Notes under the pieces: generated by a model | The model's database searches: none | Told to the model about the DNA's origin: nothing | What the model saw: the letters and a program-made list of their open reading frames with translations, nothing else | Translations under genes and position numbers: made by a program | From: Gemmatimonadota bacterium | Lineage (GTDB): Bacteria > Gemmatimonadota > Gemmatimonadetes > Longimicrobiales > Gaopeijiaceae | NCBI GenBank assembly: GCA_024638395.1 | Contig: JAHEKK010000159.1 | Location: 1-7,147, forward strand | DNA: 7,147 bases | Direction of reading: 5' to 3' | In this document: positions 1 to 6,298 of the stretch, one piece after another | Position numbering within the stretch: position 1 is the stretch's first letter | Layout of the letters: each line of letters opens with the position of its first letter

Positions 1-1
1 G

Positions 2-1894
2 GCCGGGATACCTGCCGCGGGCCAGGTGCCTGCCGCTCCAGGAGACTGGCCCACCTACGGCGGCGATGCCGGCGGCCTCAAGTACGCCCCCCTCGACCGT
101 ATCAATCGGGACAATGTCCACCGGCTGCGGATTGCGTGGACCTGGGATGCGGGCGAGTCGGAGATCAGCGGTCCAGCCAGCCCCCTCAAGGAGCAGAGCG
201 TACGTCCGGGCAACTTCGAGACGACGCCCATCGAGTTGGCGGACACCCTCTGGCTCTCGACGCCCTATAACCGGGTGGTGGCGCTGGACGCGAGTAACGG
301 GGAGGAGCTGTGGTCTCACGACCCCCGGGCCTGGCAGTGGGGCCAACCCCCGAACGGAACGGGGTTCGTGCACCGGGGCGTGGCCCTCTGGGAGGATGTT
401 GACGGATCCCGCCGCATCTTCCTGAATACGCGCTGGGAGCTCCTGGCCCTGGACGCACGCACCGGAGAGCCGGTGGAGAGCTTCGGGGTGCGGGGCCGCG
501 TGGACGTGGCACGACACGCCATGTGGCCGGTCATCCCCCTTCACTTCACCAGCACGTCGCCGCCCGTGGTGTACGACGACCTGGTCATCGTCGGGAACGG
601 TCTATGGGACGGCTTCGTGTATCCGCGGGACCCTCCGGGGCACGTCTACGCCTTCGACGCCCGCACGGGGGCGCTGCGCTGGCGATTCGATCTCATTCCC
701 CAGAAAGGCCAGCCGGGCCATGAGACGTGGGAGGAGGGCTCGGCCGAGCGCACCGGGCACACGAACGCCTGGGCTCCCATGGTTCTGGATCCCCAGCGCG
801 GCATCCTCTACGCCGGCATCGGAACTCCCGCCAACGACTACTATGGCGGGGACCGCCTGGGCGACAACCTCTACGCCGAGAGCCTGGTTGCGTTGGACGC
901 GCGTACTGGGCGTAGGCTGTGGCATTTCCAGACGGTGCACCACGGCCTCTGGGACTTCGACCTGCCTGGGGCGCCGGTCCTCTACACGGCGACGGTCGAC
1001 GGACGGCGCATCGACGCGGTGGCCGTCGCCGGTAAGACGGGCTTCGTGTACGCCTTCGACCGGGTCACGGGTGAGCCCATCTGGCCCATCGAGGAGCGGA
1101 CCGTGCTGGCCTCCGACGTGCCTGGTGAGCGGGCCGCACCCACTCAGCCCTTCCCCACGAGGCCGGCACCGTTTGCCCGACAGGGCTTTTCGGAGGACGA
1201 CCTCCTGAGCCTGACTCCGGAGCTTCGCGCACGGGCGGCGGAGGTAGTCGCCGGGCACCGGATGGGGCCTCTCTTCACGCCCCCTTCCCGAGAGGGGACC
1301 CTGGCCATGCCCGGCATCATCGGCGGAGGCAACTGGGGAGGGGCGGCGGTGGATCCCGAAACGGGGATCCTCTACGTGAAGGCCACCGAGGAACCCAGTC
1401 TTCTGAAGCTGGCCCCGGGAGATCCCGAGCGGGTCGTGGCGGAGTGGGACCTGGACCGGACGGCGCGCATGGGACTCTCCGTCGACGGTCTTCCTGTATC
1501 CAATCCGCCATGGGGCACGCTCACGGCCATCGACATGAACTCGGGTGAGCATGTGTGGCGCGTAGCCGCTGGAGACCGGCCCGATCTGCGAGACCACCCG
1601 GCTCTCGAAGGCGTGGACCTGCCCGAGCGCCTCGGACGCTCGGGGGCACCCGGAGGCATCGTGACCCGGGGTGGGTTGGTCTTCCTGACGGGTGGCGGAG
1701 ACGTGCTCTGGGCTCACGACAAAGCCACGGGCGATGTCCTGTGGCAGGGACAGTTGCCGGAGCGCGGATACGCCAACCCCATGACCTACGCCACGTCGGA
1801 CGGTCGTCAGTTCGTCGTCATTGCCACGGGTACCGGATCGAGCCCCCGGACCCTCGTGGCCTTCGCGCTGGACGAGGATGCGGGTGTGCCATGA
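2..1894 (+). CDS. PQQ-dependent dehydrogenase (membrane glucose dehydrogenase-like), 5' partial
   Basis: This is a quinoprotein dehydrogenase predicted to oxidise a sugar or alcohol outside the cytoplasm with PQQ and pass electrons to the respiratory chain. The frame is open to the left edge; a GTG at 26 exists, but the codons before it encode small residues (AGIPAAGQ) like the end of a signal peptide, so the true start is probably upstream of the window. The mature part opens with WPTYGGD, as in glucose-dehydrogenase-type quinoproteins. At least eight repeats of the form AxDxxTGxxxW, spread along the protein, fit an eight-bladed propeller. The family motif HHGLWDFDLPG (938-970) and the Lys in AGKTGFVY (codon 1034-1036) match the Asp/Lys pair that acts at PQQ in E. 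coli membrane GDH. TQPFP, FTPPS, NWGGAAVDP and NPMTY are also family motifs. There is no CxxCH haem site and no C-terminal cytochrome domain. It overlaps the next gene by 4 bp (ATGA). The family call is secure; the substrate is unknown. Confidence 0.93.
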   Translation, partial: AGIPAAGQVPAAPGDWPTYGGDAGGLKYAPLDRINRDNVHRLRIAWTWDAGESEISGPASPLKEQSVRPGNFETTPIELADTLWLSTPYNRVVALDASNGEELWSHDPRAWQWGQPPNGTGFVHRGVALWEDVDGSRRIFLNTRWELLALDARTGEPVESFGVRGRVDVARHAMWPVIPLHFTSTSPPVVYDDLVIVGNGLWDGFVYPRDPPGHVYAFDARTGALRWRFDLIPQKGQPGHETWEEGSAERTGHTNAWAPMVLDPQRGILYAGIGTPANDYYGGDRLGDNLYAESLVALDARTGRRLWHFQTVHHGLWDFDLPGAPVLYTATVDGRRIDAVAVAGKTGFVYAFDRVTGEPIWPIEERTVLASDVPGERAAPTQPFPTRPAPFARQGFSEDDLLSLTPELRARAAEVVAGHRMGPLFTPPSREGTLAMPGIIGGGNWGGAAVDPETGILYVKATEEPSLLKLAPGDPERVVAEWDLDRTARMGLSVDGLPVSNPPWGTLTAIDMNSGEHVWRVAAGDRPDLRDHPALEGVDLPERLGRSGAPGGIVTRGGLVFLTGGGDVLWAHDKATGDVLWQGQLPERGYANPMTYATSDGRQFVVIATGTGSSPRTLVAFALDEDAGVP

Positions 1895-2505
1895 GTGATG
1901 GGAGCGACCGCCGGGCCTTCCTGAAACGGGGGCTCGCCCTGACGACTGCCGCCGCAACGACCGCCGCCGTGCCGGGCGGGGCTGCCCAGGGCTCGTCCCA
2001 AGCGCCCCCGCCTCCCGTGGTTCCCGACCCCCTCGTCCTCCGTGCGCTGGCCGAGGTGGTCCTTCCTGGCGAGTTGGGGGAAGACGGACGTGAGCGCGCG
2101 GTTCGCGCGTTCGAACGTTGGCTCGAAAGCTATGAGCCGGCCTTCGAGATGAACCACGGTTACGGCACCCACGAGATCGTGTACGGCCCGGCCCACCCCG
2201 GACCGGGGTGGCGAGCCCAGCTCGAGGCCCTGGATGTGGAGGCCCGTCGTCGCACCGGAAGTGGCTTTGCCGCCCTGTCCCACGACGGTCGCCGGCCCTT
2301 CGTGGAGCGTGAGCTTTCCGGCGAGGACGGCGACCTGCCTTCGCCGGCCCGGGCCCGCCACGTGTCCCTCGGACTGCTGGCTCATTGGGCCAGCTCCAGC
2401 GAGGCAAACGACCTCGTGTACCGGGCCCGGATCGGCCGCCACGTGTGCCGGGGTCTGGACGACCTGGGCGAAGCGCCTCCGCCGTTCTCCGGAGACGGCG
2501 AATGA
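1891..2505 (+). CDS. Gluconate 2-dehydrogenase subunit 3 family protein (Tat-exported small subunit)
   Basis: This 204-residue protein resembles the small subunit of membrane gluconate 2-dehydrogenases and FAD glucose dehydrogenases. In that family it is a chaperone-like partner that carries the FAD subunit through the Tat system. The N terminus has a twin-arginine motif, DRRAFLK (R7-R8), followed by an Ala/Thr-rich hydrophobic stretch to about residue 32. The remainder looks helical, with features of the family: LRALAEVVLPGE near residue 50, an ALDVEAR...G.GFAALS segment, and a C-terminal block, HVSLGLLAHW to HVCRGLDDLG. The start is the ATG inside the ATGA overlap with the PQQ dehydrogenase gene. 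The nearest Shine-Dalgarno-like run (GAGGA, 1874-1878) is 12 nt away, so translational coupling probably matters. Its stop overlaps the GMC gene in the same way, which supports a physical complex with that product. I infer the family from motifs and context; sequence conservation in this family is low. Confidence 0.87.
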   Translation: MSDGSDRRAFLKRGLALTTAAATTAAVPGGAAQGSSQAPPPPVVPDPLVLRALAEVVLPGELGEDGRERAVRAFERWLESYEPAFEMNHGYGTHEIVYGPAHPGPGWRAQLEALDVEARRRTGSGFAALSHDGRRPFVERELSGEDGDLPSPARARHVSLGLLAHWASSSEANDLVYRARIGRHVCRGLDDLGEAPPPFSGDGE

Positions 2506-4073
2506 GGGCAAGAGTGGAGAGTGCCGATGTGGTGATCGTCGGTGGCGGGATTACCGCCGCCATGGCCGCCTGGAAGTTGGCGGAGACCACTACGCGGAGC
2601 ATCCTGGTGGTGGAGGCGGGCGACCGTACCGTACCGCTGGGCGAGCGCCGCACCAGGCGGCGGCGGTACCTGGACTACGGCGAGAACCCGTGGACCCGGG
2701 ACCACCTGGACGACATGGCCGCGCCGGGACAGATGTCCCGATCCATGGGCGTGGGAGGCCAGGCCATGCACTGGGGGGGCGCCGTGCCCCGCTTCACACC
2801 GGAGGATTTCCGCATCCGGTCCCTGTACGGCTTGGGTGACGACTGGCCCATCGGGTTCGACGATCTGGAGGCCTATTACACGGAGGCCGAAGAGAAGATG
2901 GGTGTCGCGGGAGAGCAGGGCCCTCCCGAGTTGGACCACCGCGCCTCGCCCTATCCCATGCCGTCCGTGCCGTTGAGCGAATCGTTGGAGCGTCTCCAGG
3001 AGTGGGCCCAGCGGGGCGGTACGCCGTTCTGGGCCAACCCCGTCGCCCGGGTCATCCAACCCTACCAGGCTCCCGACGGATCCCGGGGCGTATGCCGCCG
3101 GTGCGACACGTGCAACATTTGCCCCGTCGGCGCGAAGTACACGCCCGACCTGACCTTCGATTGGCTGGAAGCCACGGGCCGGATCCGCCTGTTGCCACGC
3201 CACCTGGTTCGCCGGCTGGAGCTGGGGCCGGGTTCGGACCGTGTGGCGGCGGCCGTTGCCGTCGATCGAGACGCGCCGGATGTCCCCGTGGTTCTCGAAG
3301 GGAAGCAGTTCGTGCTTGCCGGCGGATACACGTGGGCGCCATGGCTCCTGATGGTCAGCGGCCTGGCTGACTCCAGCGGGCTCCTCGGCCGGTTTCTGAA
3401 CGGACATCGAAACGTCCAGGCCTTCGTGGACCTGGACTTTCCCCTCTACCCGGGCGAGTACGGCAACCACTCGCTTCTGTCCAAACGGTTCCAGAGTCGC
3501 GTGGAGAATGATGGCCGGTACGTGCGTCACGACTTTCGGGTCTGGGACTCCACGTCGGGCCGTCAGCCGCGCCTCAGGGATGACGAGGGCCGCATGCTGC
3601 TGGGCGACGCACTCCTCGCCGACTGGCGACAACGAGCCGGCACCGGAGCGGCCCGCCTCCGGGCGTACTACGACGTTCTCCCACATCGGGACAGCAGGAT
3701 CGAGCTGGACGGGGGCACGAACCGGTGGGGCGACCCCCTGCCTCGTCTCCGCTTCCGGGATGCGGACGACAGCGCCGACCTCCGCGCCCACACGGAAGAT
3801 CTCATTCGCCGGCGATTCCTGGACCTGGTGGGTGCGGGCGGGGGGCGCATCATGCGGACCTTCGTGGACGAGACACAGGACCATCCCGGCGGAGGCGCCC
3901 GCATGGGGGACGATCCCGGGGCCTCCGTGGTCGACTCCTTCGGGCGCTGCTGGGATCACGAGAACGTGTTCGTCGTCGGCGCGCCCACCATGGTTACGGG
4001 TGGCTGCGCCAACGGAACGCTGACCTTCTGTGCCCTCACGCTGCGGCAGGCGGAGGAAGTGGCGCGGGGCTGA
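2502..4073 (+). CDS. GMC-family FAD-dependent oxidoreductase (gluconate/fructose/glucose dehydrogenase large-subunit type)
   Basis: This 523-residue flavoprotein is predicted to oxidise a hydroxyl group of a sugar, sugar acid or alcohol with FAD. The N-terminal FAD-binding fold is DVVIVGGGITAA (residues 9-20), with Glu38 ending the second strand (VVEAG). The segment SMGVGGQAMHWGG and the DWPIGFDDLEAYY block are typical of the family. A cysteine group, C198, C201, C204 and C207, followed by PVGA, lies where related dehydrogenases hold an Fe-S cluster. The C-terminal GMC region has HPGGGARMG (His461) and GGCANGTLTF (Asn504), matching the catalytic His/Asn pair. There is no signal peptide, so export together with the Tat-bearing subunit encoded just upstream is likely. 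The ATG at 2502 is in an ATGA overlap and has GGAGA (2491-2495) at 6-nt spacing; the frame is open further upstream, but that part lies inside the previous gene. The substrate cannot be inferred. Confidence 0.93.
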   Translation: MRARVESADVVIVGGGITAAMAAWKLAETTTRSILVVEAGDRTVPLGERRTRRRRYLDYGENPWTRDHLDDMAAPGQMSRSMGVGGQAMHWGGAVPRFTPEDFRIRSLYGLGDDWPIGFDDLEAYYTEAEEKMGVAGEQGPPELDHRASPYPMPSVPLSESLERLQEWAQRGGTPFWANPVARVIQPYQAPDGSRGVCRRCDTCNICPVGAKYTPDLTFDWLEATGRIRLLPRHLVRRLELGPGSDRVAAAVAVDRDAPDVPVVLEGKQFVLAGGYTWAPWLLMVSGLADSSGLLGRFLNGHRNVQAFVDLDFPLYPGEYGNHSLLSKRFQSRVENDGRYVRHDFRVWDSTSGRQPRLRDDEGRMLLGDALLADWRQRAGTGAARLRAYYDVLPHRDSRIELDGGTNRWGDPLPRLRFRDADDSADLRAHTEDLIRRRFLDLVGAGGGRIMRTFVDETQDHPGGGARMGDDPGASVVDSFGRCWDHENVFVVGAPTMVTGGCANGTLTFCALTLRQAEEVARG

Positions 4074-4086
4074 GCGGGCTGTATTG

Positions 4087-4108
4087 TTGGGCCAATTCGA
4101 GTGCCCAA
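4087..4108. repeat. Short inverted repeat in the GMC-amidohydrolase gap
   Basis: TTGGGC (4087-4092) and GCCCAA (4103-4108) form a perfect 6-bp inverted repeat around a 10-nt centre. It sits 14 bp after the GMC stop codon and 29 bp before the amidohydrolase start. No T-run follows, so it is not a classic intrinsic terminator. It could be an operator or a weak RNA hairpin between cistrons, or chance in GC-rich DNA. Confidence 0.3.
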
Positions 4109-4126
4109 GAGATGAGCCTTCACGAG

Positions 4127-4131
4127 TAGGA
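4127..4131 (+). promoter_or_regulatory. Ribosome binding site deciding the amidohydrolase start
   Basis: TAGGA ends 6 nt before the ATG at 4138. The frame stays open upstream into the GMC gene, so this site, together with the signal peptide that begins exactly here, fixes the start. Confidence 0.6.
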
Positions 4132-4137
4132 AGCACC

Positions 4138-5805
4138 ATGACCGTACTGTTTCGCCGCATCCCTCTGTCTCTCACCCTCCTCGGTTTGCTGGCCGGCTCA
4201 CTCGATGGGCAGCTGGCCAAGGTGGAGCACAAGCCGGAGCCGAACCGCATGGTCGAGTTCGGTGAGCTCGCCGAGGGGCCCTTCGACAGCCTCGTGATCC
4301 GCAACGTCATGGTCATCCCGGGCCACGGCGGCCCGGCGACGGGACCCTACGACATCCTGATCACCGGAAACGTGATCGCCGAGATGCGCCAATTCGATCC
4401 CTTCGTGGCGGCCCGCGCCGATGCTGCCGGTGAGCCCGAGGAGCGGTTGACCGGGTCCCGAATCATCGAGGGCGACGGGAAATACGTCATGCCGGGGATG
4501 TTGAACCTGCATCTCCACCTGCGGGGCGAAGAGCTCCCTCTCGACTACATCTTCTATCTGCAGCTGGCCACCGGCGTGACCTCGGTCGGGCCTGCCGAGT
4601 ACGAGCGGGTTGAGGAGATCCTGGCAGCAGAGCGCGACAACGAGATTCTGGCTCCCCGGCTGTTCCCCATCTACTCGTGGGGTGCCACAACCGACTTCAC
4701 CGACGAGCAGCTTCGCGATCCGGCTCTGGCGCCACAGGTCGCAGAGGCCATGGTCGCCAACGGCGTGCGTCAGGTCTATCTCAACGGGCTGACGTGGAAT
4801 CCGGAGCTTTTCGGTGCAGCGGCTACGGCCGTAGAGGCGGCCGGAGGGATCACCGCAGTCCACATCCAACCTTCCAGCACCTCGGTGGTGAACGCCCTCG
4901 ACGCTGCCCGGCTTGGCGTCACCATGATCGTCCACCACTACGGATACGCCGAGTCGGCGCTCCCGCGGAGCGTCCAGAACTACCCGACCGACTACAACTT
5001 CCTCGACGAGAACCACCGGTTCCGGGAAGCGGCGCAGGTCTGGATCGAGGTCGGCGAGAACCCCGAGAGCAAGGAGCGGCTCCTCACGACGGTGGTGGAC
5101 TCCCTGGTCCACTACGGGGTCACGATGCAGCCCAATCGGGCCACCTACGAGGCCAATCGGGACATCATCAGGGCACACGGCCTCCCGTGGCACGAGAAAT
5201 ACACCCATCAGGCCCTGTGGGAGTGGCACCTTCCGAGCCGGGAGAACCACGCGTCCTTCCAATACGACTGGACGTCGCTGGACGAGTACCGGTGGCACTA
5301 CATGTACGACCTGTGGGGAGACCTCATCTACGAGTTCAACAAGCGCGGCGGGCGGGTCGCCTACGGCACCGATGACAACTACCAATGGTCGACGGGGGGA
5401 TTCGGCAACATCCGGGAGCTTCAGCTCGTACTCGAATCCGGGATGCATCCTCTCGAGGTTTTGAAGTCAGCCACGTACAACAGCGCCGAGACCATCCTCG
5501 AGCCTCGGCTGGGGCTGATCCAGGAGGGATACATCGCCGATCTCCTTCTCGTCGACGGAAGCCCGGCGGAGAACTTCCGCTATCTGTATCCCTTCGGCGC
5601 GATCCGTATGGACGAGGCCCGTGAGATGTACAGGACCCTGGGAATCGTCCACACCATCAAGGACGGGATCGTCATCGACAACGAAAAGCTGATGGAGGAA
5701 GTGGCTCGTATCGTGGCTGAGTCCAAGGAGGGGGTGGGTCCGGATATCGTGACGGAACCGTTCCAGGTGGAGACGCTGCCTCGCCGACCGGTGGGGGGGC
5801 GGTAG
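4138..5805 (+). CDS. Exported metal-dependent amidohydrolase family protein
   Basis: This 555-residue protein belongs to the amidohydrolase superfamily, whose members hydrolyse C-N and related bonds with one or two metal ions in a TIM barrel. The N terminus (MTVLFRRIPLSLTLLGLLAGSLDG) looks like a Sec signal peptide without a lipobox, so the enzyme probably acts in the periplasm. After a small beta domain (LVIRNVMVIPG, ILITGNVIAEM), the barrel starts with VMPGMLNLHLHL, in which His125 and His127 form the HxH metal site. His242 (AVHIQP), His266/His267 (IVHHYG) and Asp412 (YGTDD) match the remaining ligands. The C-terminal SATYNSAETILEPRLGLIQEGYIADLLLVDGSP block is typical of imidazolonepropionase- and dipeptidase-like members. 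The position expected for the carboxylated Lys appears to be Tyr214 (QVYLNG). The ATG at 4138 has a good ribosome site and starts the signal peptide. The gene lies 64 bp after the GMC gene and may share its transcript. The substrate is unknown. Confidence 0.9.
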   Translation: MTVLFRRIPLSLTLLGLLAGSLDGQLAKVEHKPEPNRMVEFGELAEGPFDSLVIRNVMVIPGHGGPATGPYDILITGNVIAEMRQFDPFVAARADAAGEPEERLTGSRIIEGDGKYVMPGMLNLHLHLRGEELPLDYIFYLQLATGVTSVGPAEYERVEEILAAERDNEILAPRLFPIYSWGATTDFTDEQLRDPALAPQVAEAMVANGVRQVYLNGLTWNPELFGAAATAVEAAGGITAVHIQPSSTSVVNALDAARLGVTMIVHHYGYAESALPRSVQNYPTDYNFLDENHRFREAAQVWIEVGENPESKERLLTTVVDSLVHYGVTMQPNRATYEANRDIIRAHGLPWHEKYTHQALWEWHLPSRENHASFQYDWTSLDEYRWHYMYDLWGDLIYEFNKRGGRVAYGTDDNYQWSTGGFGNIRELQLVLESGMHPLEVLKSATYNSAETILEPRLGLIQEGYIADLLLVDGSPAENFRYLYPFGAIRMDEAREMYRTLGIVHTIKDGIVIDNEKLMEEVARIVAESKEGVGPDIVTEPFQVETLPRRPVGGR

Positions 5806-5850
5806 CCGGATCGAATTCGCCGCACGTCGCAGCGGCGGCAGCAGGGTCCG

Positions 5851-5870
5851 GTCTACCCGTCAGGGTAGGC
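5851..5870 (+). terminator. GC-rich hairpin, possible terminator without a T-run
   Basis: CTACCC (5853-5858) pairs with GGGTAG (5863-5868) around the loop GTCA. A T-G wobble and a G-C pair outside extend the stem to 8 bp in RNA. It lies 45 bp after the amidohydrolase stop codon. No U-tract follows; instead there is a second small palindrome, GAGCGCTC (5871-5878). It may end the upstream transcript, perhaps with Rho, but this is weakly supported. Confidence 0.3.
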
Positions 5871-5895
5871 GAGCGCTCGTGGCGGGAATCCTCGC

Positions 5896-5924
5896 TTGAC
5901 CCACGGGCGGTTGATATGTAAGTT
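5896..5924 (+). promoter_or_regulatory. Candidate promoter of the ArsR-type operon
   Basis: TTGACC (5896-5901) matches five of six bases of a sigma70-type -35 box. At 17-bp spacing lies TAAGTT (5919-5924), a weak -10 with three matches. Transcription would start near 5931, only a few bases before the ATG at 5936, so the mRNA would be nearly leaderless. No Shine-Dalgarno sequence precedes the ATG, which fits that reading. The -10 overlaps the left arm of the inverted repeat. Confidence 0.4.
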
Positions 5925-5937
5925 TTTTCTTACATAT
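5914..5937. promoter_or_regulatory. Perfect 9-bp inverted repeat, likely ArsR operator
   Basis: ATATGTAAG (5914-5922) and CTTACATAT (5929-5937) are exact reverse complements around six T's. The element is AT-rich in an otherwise GC-rich region and covers the candidate -10 box and the first two bases of the start codon at 5936. A dimeric winged-helix repressor encoded directly after such a site commonly binds it to repress its own operon. The repeat is seen directly; the binding is inferred. In RNA it could also form a hairpin with a U6 loop. Confidence 0.65.
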
Positions 5938-6298
5938 GGATGACATGGCCCCTGTTTTCGACGCACTCGGCAGCGCTTCCCGTCGACGGATCCTGGACAT
6001 CGTGAAGGCCCGTCCCGGGAGCTCCGTGGGGGAGGTCGCCGTGCAGTTCGACACGTCGCGGATCGCGGTGATGCACCATATCCGGCAACTGGAGGCTTGC
6101 GGCCTGATCGTATCGAGGAAGGAAGGCCGGACCCGACGCCTATTCCACAATCCCGTTCCCATTCAGCTCATCTACGACCGGTGGACCGACGAGTACGGCG
6201 GCTTCTGGGCGAGCAAGATGGCCGACGTGAAGTACGCACTCGAGGGGCGCGCCAATGAGCACAAGAGCGATGAAAGGCAGACGAAGCGGCATGCCTGA
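5936..6298 (+). CDS. ArsR-family winged-helix transcriptional regulator
   Basis: This 120-residue protein is a small dimeric DNA-binding repressor of the ArsR type. The opening, PVFDALGSASRRRILDIV, is the typical first helix pair. GSSVGEVAVQFDTSRIAVMHHIRQLEACGLI (about residues 29-60) is the helix-turn-helix with its recognition helix, and VSRKEGRTRRLFHN is the beta wing. The C-terminal segment, PVPIQLIYDRWTDEYGGFW, is typical of the subgroup encoded beside SRPBCC-domain genes. The metal-binding ELCxCDL motif of true arsenic or metal sensors is absent, and there is only one Cys (in LEACGL), so a metal signal is unlikely. The ATG at 5936 follows the inverted repeat directly and has no Shine-Dalgarno sequence; an in-frame ATG at 5945 is an alternative. 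It overlaps the SRPBCC gene. Autorepression is inferred from the palindrome; the effector is unknown. Confidence 0.92.
   Translation: MDDMAPVFDALGSASRRRILDIVKARPGSSVGEVAVQFDTSRIAVMHHIRQLEACGLIVSRKEGRTRRLFHNPVPIQLIYDRWTDEYGGFWASKMADVKYALEGRANEHKSDERQTKRHA

Noticed and set aside
1555..1890. Longer N terminus for the small subunit
   Set aside because: It would overlap the PQQ gene by over 300 bp and would bury the Tat signal inside the protein. The ATG at 1891 places the twin arginines at residues 7-8.
2385..2501. Longer N terminus for the GMC protein
   Set aside because: This in-frame extension lies within the small-subunit gene and reads as Arg/Pro-rich shadow sequence. ATG 2502 has a ribosome site and puts the FAD motif at the usual distance.
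602..2653. Very long antisense open frame (683 codons) opposite the PQQ and small-subunit genes
   Set aside because: Its translation is Arg/Pro/Gly-rich with no recognisable domain, it spans two well-identified + strand genes and their junction, and long antisense frames are expected from GC-rich third codon positions.
3093..3122. The cysteine group as a zinc ribbon or haem c site
   Set aside because: There is no CxxCH, and the position inside a GMC dehydrogenase followed by PxGA fits an Fe-S cluster better.
4030..4137. Longer N terminus for the amidohydrolase
   Set aside because: It would overlap the GMC gene and push the signal peptide inward. ATG 4138 has a ribosome site at 6 nt.
2382..4316. 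Antisense open frame of 644 codons opposite the GMC gene
   Set aside because: It has no domain motifs and low-complexity composition. The + strand frame has clear GMC motifs from end to end.
4198..5448. Antisense open frame of 416 codons opposite the amidohydrolase
   Set aside because: It mirrors a well-supported amidohydrolase and has no start signal or family motif of its own.
5936..6298. Arsenic or metal sensor
   Set aside because: The ELCxCDL metal site is absent, and no resistance gene lies nearby.
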